Shown one piece after another: positions 23,289-31,615 of a stretch of DNA of 47,312 nt (positions within the stretch are counted from its first letter, which is position 1; every line of letters begins with the position of its first letter). The position numbers were made by a program, and so were the translations under genes. Under the pieces are notes generated by a model. The model had not been told where the DNA came from. It saw only the letters and a list, made by a program, of their open reading frames with translations, and did no database searches. This DNA is from Verrucomicrobiota bacterium. Lineage in GTDB: Bacteria; Verrucomicrobiota; Verrucomicrobiia; Limisphaerales; UBA9464. The DNA lies in assembly GCA_017309115.1 (NCBI GenBank), contig JAFLEF010000057.1, positions 1 to 47,312 on the forward strand, given 5' to 3'.

Positions 23289-24517
23289 GCGTGGAAGTCC
23301 ACATCGACTGGCGGGGGCAGACCTACCTGGTAGGCCGGCTCCATGGAGCCGACCGCAGCGCGTCGGTTTCCTTCCAATACACACTCGAATGGCTGCAACG
23401 CGACGGCGCCTTTGCGATTGATCCGACCTCGCTGCCGCTCCAGCAGGGCGCACATCATGGCACGACGCTGTGGGGGGCGATCCTGGACTGCGGCCCTGAC
23501 CGTTGGGGCCGAATCTTGATCGAGCGCGCTGTCCGCAAGAAGGTCCTGACGCAGAAACCGTATCGCGATCTCGACTACGTGCTAGCGCTGGACGATGCGT
23601 TCCGCATCGGCGCCTTGCGTTTCCGGCTCGATGCCGACAGTCCCTTTCTTGCACCCGCGACGGGTAAACTCCCGCCGCTGGTCCGCCTGAACGCGCTGCT
23701 CCGGGCCACGGACGCCCTTCACCATGAAACGGAAACCGTCCAGGATTTGAGCTTCCTGCTGGGCGCAGGGTCACCGCTGGGAGGAGCCCGCCCCAAGTCG
23801 GCTGTGAGTCTGGCCGGTGATCGGCTCGCCCTTGCCAAGTTTCCCAAGCCGGACGACACGCGGGACATTGCCGCGGGTGAAATCCTGGCGTTGACGCTCG
23901 CCAAACAGGCGGGCATCCGGGTTGCGGAACATCAGCTCGTGCCCGTGGGTGGGCAGGGTGTTGCGGTCATCACCCGGTTTGACCGCGTGGGGAGGGAGCG
24001 CATCCCGTTCATCTCCGCTGCGACTCTGCTGGGACTCTCTTCAGGCCAACCGGGCGCTTACACGCTGCTGGCCGACGGCATCCGTCAGTTCGGCCATGAT
24101 GTCCCCGGCGATCTCCGCGAACTGTGGCGTCGCCTCGTCTTTTCGCTTCTGGCCAGCAACTACGATGACCACCTCCGCAATCACGGTTTTCTGATGCACG
24201 AGCCCGGGCGCTGGTCGCTTTCACCCGCTTACGACATCAACCCCGTACCGGAGATGGACCGTGTCCGCTTGACGAAGACGGCCGTCACCGAGGAACAGGA
24301 GGAACCGACCATCGCCAGCGCGTTCGCCGCCGCGCCCCGGTTCGGACTCAGGGCTTCTGAGGCAAAGCAGATCCTCAAAATGGTTTGTACGGCCGTCTCA
24401 GGCTGGCGCAAAACCGGACGGCAACTCCGCCTTAAAGCATCCACCTTGGATGCCTACGCCAGCGCTTTCGATCATGCCCAACTCGAAGAGGCCAAACGAC
24501 TGGCAGGCGGGAAGTGA
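23285..24517 (+). CDS. hipA: HipA-type serine/threonine kinase toxin
   Basis: 410 residues with the whole HipA architecture: N-subdomain 1 (MSVEVHIDWRGQTYLVGRL), the phosphate-binding loop GGARPKSAV, catalytic loop NYDDHLRNHGF (Asp about 294-295, Asn about 299), and metal-binding LSPAYDINPV. Family members phosphorylate glutamyl-tRNA synthetase or other tRNA synthetases and cause growth arrest and persistence. It looks intact. It is coupled to hipB by ATGA overlap, and downstream lies the non-coding tandem array. Confidence 0.92.
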   Translation: MSVEVHIDWRGQTYLVGRLHGADRSASVSFQYTLEWLQRDGAFAIDPTSLPLQQGAHHGTTLWGAILDCGPDRWGRILIERAVRKKVLTQKPYRDLDYVLALDDAFRIGALRFRLDADSPFLAPATGKLPPLVRLNALLRATDALHHETETVQDLSFLLGAGSPLGGARPKSAVSLAGDRLALAKFPKPDDTRDIAAGEILALTLAKQAGIRVAEHQLVPVGGQGVAVITRFDRVGRERIPFISAATLLGLSSGQPGAYTLLADGIRQFGHDVPGDLRELWRRLVFSLLASNYDDHLRNHGFLMHEPGRWSLSPAYDINPVPEMDRVRLTKTAVTEEQEEPTIASAFAAAPRFGLRASEAKQILKMVCTAVSGWRKTGRQLRLKASTLDAYASAFDHAQLEEAKRLAGGK

Positions 24518-25190
24518 AGCCCAGATTTCCCGGAGGGGCGTCACGCGGCGGGACGGAAAGCGGTAGTAGCTCCACTTCGTTGCGCAACCGCACTCCAAAC
24601 GCTTCGCGTGGGCCGACGCGGGCCGGACTACTGGAGCGAAAGGCGAGGTGACGCGTGGGGAGGAGGATGGCGCCTCCTGCCGTCGGCGGCTACGTAGCCG
24701 TGGAGGGGACGACGCGCTGACTGGATTGCCCTGGGGCTTGGGAGAGGGCGGAGCGGTGGGTGTGCTGGGGAGAATGGCGCCTCCTGCCGTCGGCGGCTAC
24801 GTAGCCGCGGAGGGGACGACGCGCTGACTGGATTGCTCTGGAGCGTGGGAGCGGGCGGAGCGGTGGGTGTGCTGGGGGAAGATGGCGCCTCCTGCCGTCG
24901 GCGGCTACGTAGCCGTGGAGGGGACGACGCGCTGACTGGATTGCTCTGGGGCGTGGGAGCGGGCGGAGCGGTGGGTGTGCTGGGGGAGAATGGCGCCTCC
25001 TGCCGTCGGCGGCTACGTAGCCGCGGAGGGGACGACGCGCTGACTGGATTGCTCTGGAGCGTGGGAGCGGGCGGAGCGGTGGGTGTGCTGGGGGAAGATG
25101 GCGCCTCCTGCCGTCGGCGACTACGGCTTGGGGAGTTCGACCCGAATTTTCGAAGTCGCCAGAAGTCGCTGGTCTGCGGATGGTTTTCCC
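24518..25190. other. 673-bp non-coding stretch dominated by tandem repeats
   Basis: No credible gene. The first part (24540-24640) holds a fragment of the interspersed CGCACTCCAAACGCTTCGC repeat (also at 42961). The middle is the 108-bp array described separately. The end (25138-25182) is the dispersed repeat shared with 22779-22824. Long frames on both strands arise only because the 108-bp period equals 36 codons. Confidence 0.8.
24667..25129. repeat. 108-bp tandem repeat array, about 4.3 copies
   Basis: The marker ATGGCGCCTCCTGCCGTCGG starts at 24667, 24774, 24882, 24990 and 25098, giving periods of 107, 108, 108 and 108. Each unit carries the palindrome GGCTACGTAGCC and alternates small variants (GTGG/GCGG after GTAGCC; GAAG/GAGA before the marker), with copies 1 and 3, and 2 and 4, alike, which suggests duplication of a two-unit block. 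The last copy breaks off inside the palindrome. Confidence 0.92.
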
Positions 25191-25862
25191 ATGAACCAAA
25201 CAGCGCCTGTTCGGCTGACCTATTTTCTGGAAATCGTCTCGTCCTGGTGTTGGTGGGCGGAGCCGGCCTGGGCGGAATTGCAGAGCCGTTATGCCGGGCA
25301 AGTGGAGTTTACCTGGAAGATTGCGCTCATGGATGCCAGCGGGATGCCGACGTCCCGGGAGCAATGCGACTGGTTCTATCGGCGGAGCGGGGTGCTGACC
25401 CGGTCGCCCTACATTTTGAATTCGGGATGGTACGAACCCGGGGTGGCGGAGTATCTCGCGCCGAACTGTGTGGCGGAGGCGGCCCGGGGATTGGGGATCA
25501 CCGATGACCGGGCCCGTTTGGCGATTGCGGCGGCGGCGGTTCGGGCGGGGAAGAAGGTGTCGGGTTGGGATGTGTCGGTGGCGGCAGCCTGCGAGGCGAC
25601 GGGATTGGATCCGGCCGTTCTGCTCCCGCGGGCGAAGTCGCCGGAAGTGGAAGCTATCTGTCGCGCCAGCACCGCGGAGTTTCATTCCCTCCGGGTGTCG
25701 CAACGGCCGACCTTTGTAGCCGAGAGCCGAATCGGTGATCGGGCGGTGTTGTCGGGCACATGGCAGGCCGCGCCGATTGCCGCCGTGCTGGACTCGATGC
25801 TGGCGGATGCGGCGGGTTATGCGTCCTATGCCGCCCATATCGGCGGACCGCCCGCTCACTGA
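25191..25862 (+). CDS. DsbA-family (thioredoxin-like) oxidoreductase
   Basis: 223 residues from the ATG at 25191; the frame continues upstream into the repeat, which is not coding. The thioredoxin fold starts VRLTYFLEIVSSWCWWAEPAW; only one Cys sits at the active-site position (W-C-W-W rather than C-x-x-C), as in 2-hydroxychromene-carboxylate-isomerase/FrnE-like branches. A helical insert (ARGLGITDDRARLAIAAAAVRAGKKVSGWDV) and the C-terminal RPTFVAESRIGDRAVLSG fit the DsbA superfamily. No signal peptide, so cytoplasmic, perhaps glutathione-linked. It ends five bases from the convergent chagasin-like gene. Confidence 0.8.
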   Translation: MNQTAPVRLTYFLEIVSSWCWWAEPAWAELQSRYAGQVEFTWKIALMDASGMPTSREQCDWFYRRSGVLTRSPYILNSGWYEPGVAEYLAPNCVAEAARGLGITDDRARLAIAAAAVRAGKKVSGWDVSVAAACEATGLDPAVLLPRAKSPEVEAICRASTAEFHSLRVSQRPTFVAESRIGDRAVLSGTWQAAPIAAVLDSMLADAAGYASYAAHIGGPPAH

Positions 25863-25867
25863 ACCGC

Positions 25868-26293
25868 CTACTTCACCACCACGGTGAGATCAAAGGTCTT
25901 GCCGGGTTCGGCATTGGTTTCCCAGGGCCGAATGTAGGAGAGCTTCAGGGGCGCGGTTCCGGGTCCGACCGCGCGATACTCCAGGGTGAACGTGCCGGCA
26001 GCCCCCATCAGTTTTTGCCCTTCTGCGTTCGTGGCGCCGGACGGGGAATAGCTCGGCCGCTTGGTGGGGGCGATCACCCAGGAATTGAGTTCCGGCGTCT
26101 GCCACGAATAACCCGTACTCGGATTCGACTCTAAGTGAACCACCAGAAAATCCCCGGCGGACAGGTTGACCGTGGAGCCGTTGTCGGCCTGGGTCACGGT
26201 GTGGGTGACAGGTCGGGTGGCGCATCCGGTCCCGACCAAGGCGGAGACAGCGGTCAGGCAGATCAAGCAGGCGGCGAATCGGTTCATGAGCAA
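25868..26293 (-). CDS. Chagasin-type cysteine protease inhibitor (I42) lipoprotein
   Basis: 141 residues with a lipobox (SALVGTGC). The three inhibitory loops of family I42 are present: NPSTGYSWQ (BC loop), the middle Gly-rich loop KLMGAAGTFTLEYRAVGPG (DE loop) and RPWE (FG loop). These block papain-like cysteine proteases. In bacteria it may protect envelope proteins from secreted host or own proteases. An ATG six bases in is an equal alternative start. It lies downstream of rsmE with a 52-bp gap. Confidence 0.88.
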   Translation of the reverse strand: MLMNRFAACLICLTAVSALVGTGCATRPVTHTVTQADNGSTVNLSAGDFLVVHLESNPSTGYSWQTPELNSWVIAPTKRPSYSPSGATNAEGQKLMGAAGTFTLEYRAVGPGTAPLKLSYIRPWETNAEPGKTFDLTVVVK

Positions 26294-26345
26294 AGTGTGA
26301 GCGTGGTTTCCGGAGAGCGAACCGGGAAACGGTCGCTGAGGAGAT

Positions 26346-27122
26346 TCAGGAAAACGAGTCTGATTTTAGGTCGGTTCCCGGCCCTTGCGACTCCAACAGG
26401 GACTGCCAGACCGCCAGGGCCGCGATGGCCGCCGTTTCCACCCGCAGGACGTGGGCGCCCAACGTGAATGACTGCGCTCCGTCGTCGCGGAAGTGCGCGT
26501 ATTCCTCCGGGGTCAGATCGCCCTCCGGCCCGATGATGATTCCCACCGTGCGGGGGCCGCGTTGGTGGACCGCCCGATACGCCATCCAGCGATCCCGGGG
26601 CGAGACCGGTGCGTTCTCCAAGGAAGCGATGGCCAGCAGGTCGAAGGGTTCCCGCTGTCGGCGCCACTGGGCCACACTTTGCGGCGGTTCCACCGTCATC
26701 CGCCAAGGATTGCCGGATTGCTTGGCGGCTTCCACGGCGATGCCTTGCCAGCGGGCCTGCTTGTCTTCCGCGGAGTCGGGTCGGCTCACCGAACGGTCCG
26801 TGACCAGCGGGACCAGCCGATGGCAGCCAAGCTCCACCGCGCGATGGACCACTCCTTCCATGGCCGGACCTTTGGCGACGGCTTGGATCAGGGTGAGTTC
26901 GGTAGTCCGGGCGGGGTGGGTTCGTCGCGACTGGATTCGCACGGCCACATGGTGCCGCCGGACTTCGAGCAATTCCCCGGTGTGTTCGCCGCCCGCGCCG
27001 TCCAGGAGGGTGACCGATTCTCCCGGCGCCAGTCGGAGGACCCGGGTAGCGTGCAGGGCCTCGGCTTCCGGAAGCGTGACCACCTCCTGATGCCGGGCGT
27101 CCGGAACGAAGAAACGGTGCAT
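26346..27122 (-). CDS. rsmE: 16S rRNA (uracil(1498)-N(3))-methyltransferase
   Basis: 258 residues, typical RsmE. The N-terminal PUA-like domain is MHRFFVPDARH...HATRVLRLAPGESVTLLDG. The SPOUT trefoil-knot domain follows with VGIIIGPEGDLTPEEY and the SAM loop LGAHVLRVETAAIAAL at the C-terminus. It methylates U1498 in helix 44 using SAM. It lies 47 bp after dnaJ in the same direction, a common bacterial arrangement (grpE-dnaJ-rsmE). Confidence 0.95.
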   Translation of the reverse strand: MHRFFVPDARHQEVVTLPEAEALHATRVLRLAPGESVTLLDGAGGEHTGELLEVRRHHVAVRIQSRRTHPARTTELTLIQAVAKGPAMEGVVHRAVELGCHRLVPLVTDRSVSRPDSAEDKQARWQGIAVEAAKQSGNPWRMTVEPPQSVAQWRRQREPFDLLAIASLENAPVSPRDRWMAYRAVHQRGPRTVGIIIGPEGDLTPEEYAHFRDDGAQSFTLGAHVLRVETAAIAALAVWQSLLESQGPGTDLKSDSFS

Positions 27123-27169
27123 GGAATGAAGCGTAAGCCACGCACCCGTGGATCGACGGGCGGCGGGAA

Positions 27170-28324
27170 TCAGGTGAAAAACTCGCGGGCGCGCTCGAAG
27201 AAACTCTTCTTCTGCGGATGAACGTCTTCGTCGCAGAGGCGGGCGAAGTTCTCGAGCACCGCCCGTTGATCGGCGTTCAGGCGCGTCGGGATTTCGATGG
27301 CGACCCGGACCAGAAGATCCCCGGTGCCGAATCCCTGCACGTTCTTCACTCCCCGACCCTTGAGTCGGAAAAGCGTGCCGTGTTGCGTGCCGGCCGGAAT
27401 GCGAATCGAAGCCTTGCCGCCGAGCGTCGGGACCTCGGCTTCGGCGCCCAGAGCCGCCTGGGTGAAGGCGATGGGGATCTCGCAGAGCAGATCATCGCCG
27501 TCGCGTTTGAAGACCGGATGCTCCGCGACGTGCAGAACGACGTACAGATCACCCGCAGGCCCGCCGCGTTGGCCGGCTTCGCCATTGCCAGTGGAGCGGA
27601 GGCGGGTGCCGTGATCGACCCCGGGGGGAATGCGCAGGCTGATGGTGGACGGCTGATTCGTCCGGCCGTCGCCTTTGCAGGTGCGGCAGGGATTTTCGAC
27701 GATTTCACCGGCGCCTTCGCAGCGCGGACAGGTCTGCTGAATGCTGAAGATTCCCCGCGACATCACCACCCGACCGCGGCCAGCGCACTGGATGCAGCGA
27801 ATCCGTTTGGAACCCTTCTCGGCACCGGAGCCGTGGCATTGGGGACAGGTGCCGGGCTTGGTGATCGTGATCTCGCGGTCCACCCCGTGCACCGCTTCCT
27901 CCAGGGTGATCTCGAGGTTGTAGCGCAGGTCGGAGCCACGGGCCGGTCCGGAGGGGTCCTCCGGTTCGCCGCCGCCTCCGCCAAACATCTGCTCGAAGAT
28001 GTTCCCGAGGTCCGCATTGCCGAAGGCCTGCCGAAAAATGTCATTCGGATCGCCGCGGAAGCCGCCCGCCCCGGCTCCGGCCCGCCGATCGAAGGCCGCA
28101 TGACCGTGTTGGTCGTACAGGGCTCGCTTCTGCTCGTCGCTGAGGACTTCGTAGGCCTCGCCCAGTTCCTTGAAGCGCTCCTCGGCGTCCTTGTTCCCCG
28201 CGTTCTTGTCCGGATGGTACTTGATCGCGAGTCGCCGATACGACTTTTTGATCTCCTCACCGGTGGCGGTGCGGGTGACTTCCAAAACCTCGTAGAAATC
28301 GCGGCGGACGCGCTTGTTGGACAT
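27170..28324 (-). CDS. dnaJ: Chaperone DnaJ (Hsp40)
   Basis: 384 residues, full length type I DnaJ. J domain with HPD in IKYHPDKNAGNKDAEERF (about 32-34), a Gly/Phe-rich stretch (GAGAGGFRGDPNDIFRQAFGN), four CxxCxGxG zinc repeats (CPQCHGSG, CIQCAGRG, CPRCEGAG, CRTCKGDG) and the C-terminal peptide-binding domain. It stimulates DnaK ATPase and delivers unfolded clients. It follows grpE by 12 bases; dnaK is not in the window. Confidence 0.97.
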   Translation of the reverse strand: MSNKRVRRDFYEVLEVTRTATGEEIKKSYRRLAIKYHPDKNAGNKDAEERFKELGEAYEVLSDEQKRALYDQHGHAAFDRRAGAGAGGFRGDPNDIFRQAFGNADLGNIFEQMFGGGGGEPEDPSGPARGSDLRYNLEITLEEAVHGVDREITITKPGTCPQCHGSGAEKGSKRIRCIQCAGRGRVVMSRGIFSIQQTCPRCEGAGEIVENPCRTCKGDGRTNQPSTISLRIPPGVDHGTRLRSTGNGEAGQRGGPAGDLYVVLHVAEHPVFKRDGDDLLCEIPIAFTQAALGAEAEVPTLGGKASIRIPAGTQHGTLFRLKGRGVKNVQGFGTGDLLVRVAIEIPTRLNADQRAVLENFARLCDEDVHPQKKSFFERAREFFT

Positions 28325-28336
28325 CGTGGAACGGGT

Positions 28337-28858
28337 TCAGGAAGCTGAAGACGAATCCGTGGGCTGGCCCGAGACGATCACGCTGGCTGGGCGCAGCAGT
28401 CGGTCACCGAACTGATATCCCTTGCGAGTCTGCTGCAACACATGGCCTTCCGGGACGTCGGTGGAAGGTTGGACCGAGACGGCGTCGTGCAGGCCCGGGT
28501 CGAAGGGTTGTCCCACCGGGGTGAGTTCCTTGATGCCCACTTCGGCCAGAAAGTTGCGGAACTGACCGTGGATCATGTTCACGCCCACCCGGAGGGTTTC
28601 GAGCGTGGTATTGGGTTGGGCCGCAGCGGCCATGGCCATGTCGAAATTGTCCAGGACGGGCAGCAGCTTGCCGAGCACGGACTCGGCCCCGATGCGCCGG
28701 GCTTCATCCCGGTCGCGGGCCGAACGCTTCTTGAAGTTCTCAAAATCGGCGGCCAAGCGCAGCAGACGATCTTGCGCCGCGGCCAGTTGGGCCTGCGCGT
28801 CGACGGCGGATTCTTCCCCTGAGGAAGCGGACTTGAGATCAGAATCGATATCGCTCAT
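28337..28858 (-). CDS. grpE: GrpE nucleotide exchange factor
   Basis: 173 residues from MSDIDSDLKS (28858); an ATG 18 bases upstream gives 179. A long coiled coil (DAQAQLAAAQDRLLRLAADFENFKKRSARDRDEARR) leads to the beta-domain (GVGIKELTPVGQPFDPGLHDAVSVQPSTDVPEGHVLQQTRKGYQFGDRLLRPASVIVS), both standard for GrpE, which releases ADP from DnaK. First gene of the grpE-dnaJ-rsmE cluster. A TATAAG at about 28896-28901 (minus) with TTGCCC 15 bp upstream could be its promoter; no CIRCE element was found. Confidence 0.95.
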   Translation of the reverse strand: MSDIDSDLKSASSGEESAVDAQAQLAAAQDRLLRLAADFENFKKRSARDRDEARRIGAESVLGKLLPVLDNFDMAMAAAAQPNTTLETLRVGVNMIHGQFRNFLAEVGIKELTPVGQPFDPGLHDAVSVQPSTDVPEGHVLQQTRKGYQFGDRLLRPASVIVSGQPTDSSSAS

Positions 28859-29099
28859 TGCGGATGGTTCCGGCACTGGGCCGGACCCGGAACTTATAGG
28901 TGTCCGTGGCGGCGGGCAATACTTCGCCGGGAGTTCGCTGGGTTAGAGCGCCGCGGCGTTGTCCCAGAAGGCACGGAGCAGCCCCCCCGTGGGAACGCCA
29001 GTCAGAAAGGGGAGTAGCAGAGTCTGGATCGGTTCTGACCAGGTGATGATTGACGAAGTGTGGTGCACAGTACAGCAAGGATCGATGGAAGGACGAAGT

Positions 29100-29522
29100 A
29101 TGAAGACTGAGAAGGCACTTCAATACCCCAGCTTGCCAAAGGACTACCCGGGTCTCTGCCGGTTGCTGATGCCACGGCCGATCCACGACCGGGTGGAATA
29201 CGGGAACGTAGCCGAGCTGACGGACGCGATGGCGTTGTGGCAGGATGAATTCACCCCGGACCAAGCGGATTACTTCGATCTCCTGTGCGGGTTAATCGAA
29301 GAATTCGACCGGGAGCAGGTTCGCTGGCCCAAAGTGAGTGTCCAAGCCCGACTCCAGCACTTGATTCAGGAAGCCGGTTTGTCTGCCGCCGATCTGTCGC
29401 GTTTGCTGGGAGGGAGTCGTAATCTGGGGGCCATGATCCTTCGAGGCGACCGAAACCTGACCGTGGCCCACATTCGCAAACTGGCGGACCATTTCCGCGT
29501 CAGTCCGGAGCTGTTTATTTGA
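29100..29522 (+). CDS. HigA-like XRE helix-turn-helix protein (orphan antitoxin)
   Basis: 140 residues from the ATG at 29100, preceded by AAGGACGAAG. The N-terminus (YPGLCRLLMPRPIHDRVEYGNVAELTDAM) is the long arm typical of HigA relatives that begin with a PRPIRTEAEY-like phrase. About residues 75-140 are a helix-turn-helix (LIQEAGLSAADLSRLLGGSRNLGAMILRGDRNLTVAHIRKLADHFRVSPELFI). Most relatives are paired with an upstream HigB toxin, but 28959-29099 has no such gene, so this is a solitary antitoxin or regulator. Confidence 0.8.
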   Translation: MKTEKALQYPSLPKDYPGLCRLLMPRPIHDRVEYGNVAELTDAMALWQDEFTPDQADYFDLLCGLIEEFDREQVRWPKVSVQARLQHLIQEAGLSAADLSRLLGGSRNLGAMILRGDRNLTVAHIRKLADHFRVSPELFI

Positions 29523-29665
29523 GCCGGAACGATTCAGACCTACCGCGAATGAACGCGAATTAGGAATGGGTGGAAGCTGGAGAAATCAGTGGGTTGGAAG
29601 GCGCATCCCCAGTCGTTTTTAAATGAAGTCGTTCATCCGAGGCCCGCGTCGCTGGTGATGTTCTT

Positions 29666-31051
29666 TCAAGGACGGAGGGGTTTCCAGCGGCACTTCCAGG
29701 GATTCAGGGCGTGTTGCCAGTCGGGATCGCGCGCCTCCAACCACTCTCGGGGCAGACCCGATTCCCCCGCGCGAAGGGCGACAATTCCGCCCGCGATCGC
29801 CGCGGTGGTGTCGCAATCGCCGCCGACTTCGATGGCCGCTGAGAGCGCTCGTCGAAAATCGTGCAGGTGGGTCTGGGCGCACCACAGCGCATACGGGACC
29901 GTGTCTGGGGCGGTCACTCGGGATCCGTTACCCAACACCCGGGCCGCTTCCCCGGGCGAAGTGTTTGGACCCAAAGCGGCGGCCTGCTCCAATCCCCGGT
30001 AGACTTCACTGGCAGGGGTCCAGTGAAGGACATCGTTCCAGAAGGTTGGGCCAGTCGACTCAGGCGGGGACGCCGCCCAGGCAGCCGCCAGGGCGACAGC
30101 GATCGCGCCGGCCCGACCCTCGGGATGATGATGCGTCACCTGGGCGGACGCTTCGGCTTCCCGAACCACCCGAGCGAAATCGCCGGCAAAAAAGGCTCCT
30201 ACCGGTGCGGCCCGCATGGCGGCGCCATTGCCCATGGACCCGGCTCCGCTGAAGGCCTGGGCGGCGGTGGTGTGCCAGGAGTCCCCGGCCGCCAGGGCGC
30301 GGAGTTGGAGGCGCGTTCCACTTCCGTAGCCGCGATCAGGATCGCGTTCGAACCGGCGATGGAATCGGCGGGCCAGGGCATCCGGTTCGATGTGTCCGTG
30401 CGCCCGCAAGACTTCAAACACGGCCAGGGCCATTTCGGTGTCGTCGGTATGCAACCACGGTGGGGGTGGCAGCGGGCCGTGAAGCAGTCGTTCGGGGGCT
30501 CGATGTGCCTGGTAGGCGCAGATCTCTCCCAGGGCGTCCCCGAGTCCCGTACCGCGAAGACTCAATTCCGCTGCGGCTAAGGACGAGTCGTTCTCGTGGG
30601 TCGGTCTCCAATGGTGTTCGGGGGGAGATTCCATCGCTGCCAGCCGCCGCACTTCGGGTAACCAGAACTTTCGGACCCAAGCCAGGTCCTGATCCGGTCC
30701 CACGCGTTGGACGCTCCAGTGGGCAAAGCGCAGTTCGTTGAACATGGACCAGGCCCGATCGGCGTTCGACGAATGGATCAGCACCGGACACACCGGCAGG
30801 TAGTCGGCCAGAAACTCAGCCACCTCCACACCGGTCCCTGGGTCCACGAGTGCTCCAGGCTGGGGATTCAGATCGTGATCGAGGGAGATCAAGGCGGCGT
30901 CCGAAAAGTGCCGTTCGGCCTCGGCGATGAAGCTTCCAGCGTCCGGCCAGATTTTCGGCTCCAGTCCGATCGCGGAGTCGCGCAGTACCGCCGTGAAGGT
31001 CGCCACCCGTTCCGGGTTGTCTTCCAAGATGAGAACGGTGCGGCGGGACAT
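29666..31051 (-). CDS. Fusion of cyclic-phosphate-processing receiver domain (cREC) to ADP-ribosylglycohydrolase
   Basis: 461 residues. Residues 1-135 are a receiver-like domain (TVLILEDNPERVATF, ISLDHDLNPQPG, VLIHSSN) matching the cREC family that has been predicted, from its neighbours, to act on cyclic-phosphate products of RNA 2'-phosphate removal. Residues about 160-450 are a complete ADP-ribosylglycohydrolase (DraG/ARH): GTGLGDALGE, the Mg-binding HTDDTEMAL, GSMGNGAAMRAAPVG, and C-terminal GGDCDTTAAIAGGI, so both metal sites are present. It lies nine bases after kptA. KptA makes ADP-ribose 1'',2''-cyclic phosphate, so this protein plausibly opens and hydrolyses that product (inference). 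Last gene of the NAD/ADP-ribose operon. Confidence 0.87.
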   Translation of the reverse strand: MSRRTVLILEDNPERVATFTAVLRDSAIGLEPKIWPDAGSFIAEAERHFSDAALISLDHDLNPQPGALVDPGTGVEVAEFLADYLPVCPVLIHSSNADRAWSMFNELRFAHWSVQRVGPDQDLAWVRKFWLPEVRRLAAMESPPEHHWRPTHENDSSLAAAELSLRGTGLGDALGEICAYQAHRAPERLLHGPLPPPPWLHTDDTEMALAVFEVLRAHGHIEPDALARRFHRRFERDPDRGYGSGTRLQLRALAAGDSWHTTAAQAFSGAGSMGNGAAMRAAPVGAFFAGDFARVVREAEASAQVTHHHPEGRAGAIAVALAAAWAASPPESTGPTFWNDVLHWTPASEVYRGLEQAAALGPNTSPGEAARVLGNGSRVTAPDTVPYALWCAQTHLHDFRRALSAAIEVGGDCDTTAAIAGGIVALRAGESGLPREWLEARDPDWQHALNPWKCRWKPLRP

Positions 31052-31060
31052 GGCTGGTGA

Positions 31061-31615
31061 CTAGGAGACGTCCGGGAATACCAGGTATTGCGCGGGCACG
31101 TGGTCGGTGAGCCAGACATGATTCGGGGTCAGATAAAAGGTGAAGCCGGCTCGCTGCATGTCGCCGGCACGGATCGTCAGCAACACCGGCTTTCCTCTCC
31201 GAGCGCCCACCCGGAGGGTAATCTCAGTTTCCGCCGAAAGGTGAACGTGATGGCGTTCTCCGCGACGAAGCCCCTCGCGGCGAATCGAATCCAGGAATTG
31301 GGCGGCGGTTCCGTGGTAGAGGAATTCTGGAGGGTTCCGGACGGGATGATCCAGGTTGACCGCGACGGAATGCCCTTGCTGGGCGCGGATGCGGCTTCGT
31401 TCCGCATCGAACGCAAACCGCTGCTTATCACTCGTGTGAACGAGCTCCTCGAGGTCCTCCCGGCTCCACGGGCGTTGGTGCTGGTGCAACGCCTTCAACA
31501 GGACATTCACCTCCACCCAGCCGTCGGGCTCCAAGCGGAGTCCAATGACCTCCGGTTGATGCCGGAGAACAAGGCTCAGAAACTTGCTGGCATGGGTGCG
31601 TTCAGAAGAAGTCAT
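31061..31615 (-). CDS. kptA: RNA 2'-phosphotransferase (Tpt1/KptA family)
   Basis: 184 residues. It removes an internal RNA 2'-phosphate with NAD+, giving 2'-OH RNA, nicotinamide and ADP-ribose 1'',2''-cyclic phosphate. The Arg-His-Arg-Arg catalytic tetrad is visible: RH at residues 18-19 (LSLVLRHQPE), Arg in KQRFAF (66) and Arg in GARRGKPV (about 140). The winged-helix lobe (DGWVEVNVLLKAL) and the NAD-binding lobe (YHGTAAQFLDSIRREGL, VHLSAE) are complete. The start is the ATG overlapping the stop of the upstream membrane-protein gene. Bacterial KptA normally has no tRNA-splicing role, so its substrate here is likely damaged or ADP-ribosylated RNA. Confidence 0.94.
   Translation of the reverse strand: MTSSERTHASKFLSLVLRHQPEVIGLRLEPDGWVEVNVLLKALHQHQRPWSREDLEELVHTSDKQRFAFDAERSRIRAQQGHSVAVNLDHPVRNPPEFLYHGTAAQFLDSIRREGLRRGERHHVHLSAETEITLRVGARRGKPVLLTIRAGDMQRAGFTFYLTPNHVWLTDHVPAQYLVFPDVS

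Noticed and set aside
24667-25129. CRISPR array
   Set aside because: Units are contiguous 108-bp direct repeats without variable spacers and there are no cas genes.
24690-25859. 389-codon minus-strand and 224-codon plus-strand frames through the tandem array
   Set aside because: They exist because the 108-bp period is a multiple of three. One runs antisense to the DsbA-like gene, and neither shows domain signs outside the repeat.
28859-28960. CIRCE heat-shock operator upstream of grpE
   Set aside because: No TTAGCACTC-9-GAGTGCTAA-like inverted repeat is present; only a weak TATAAG promoter-like box was seen.
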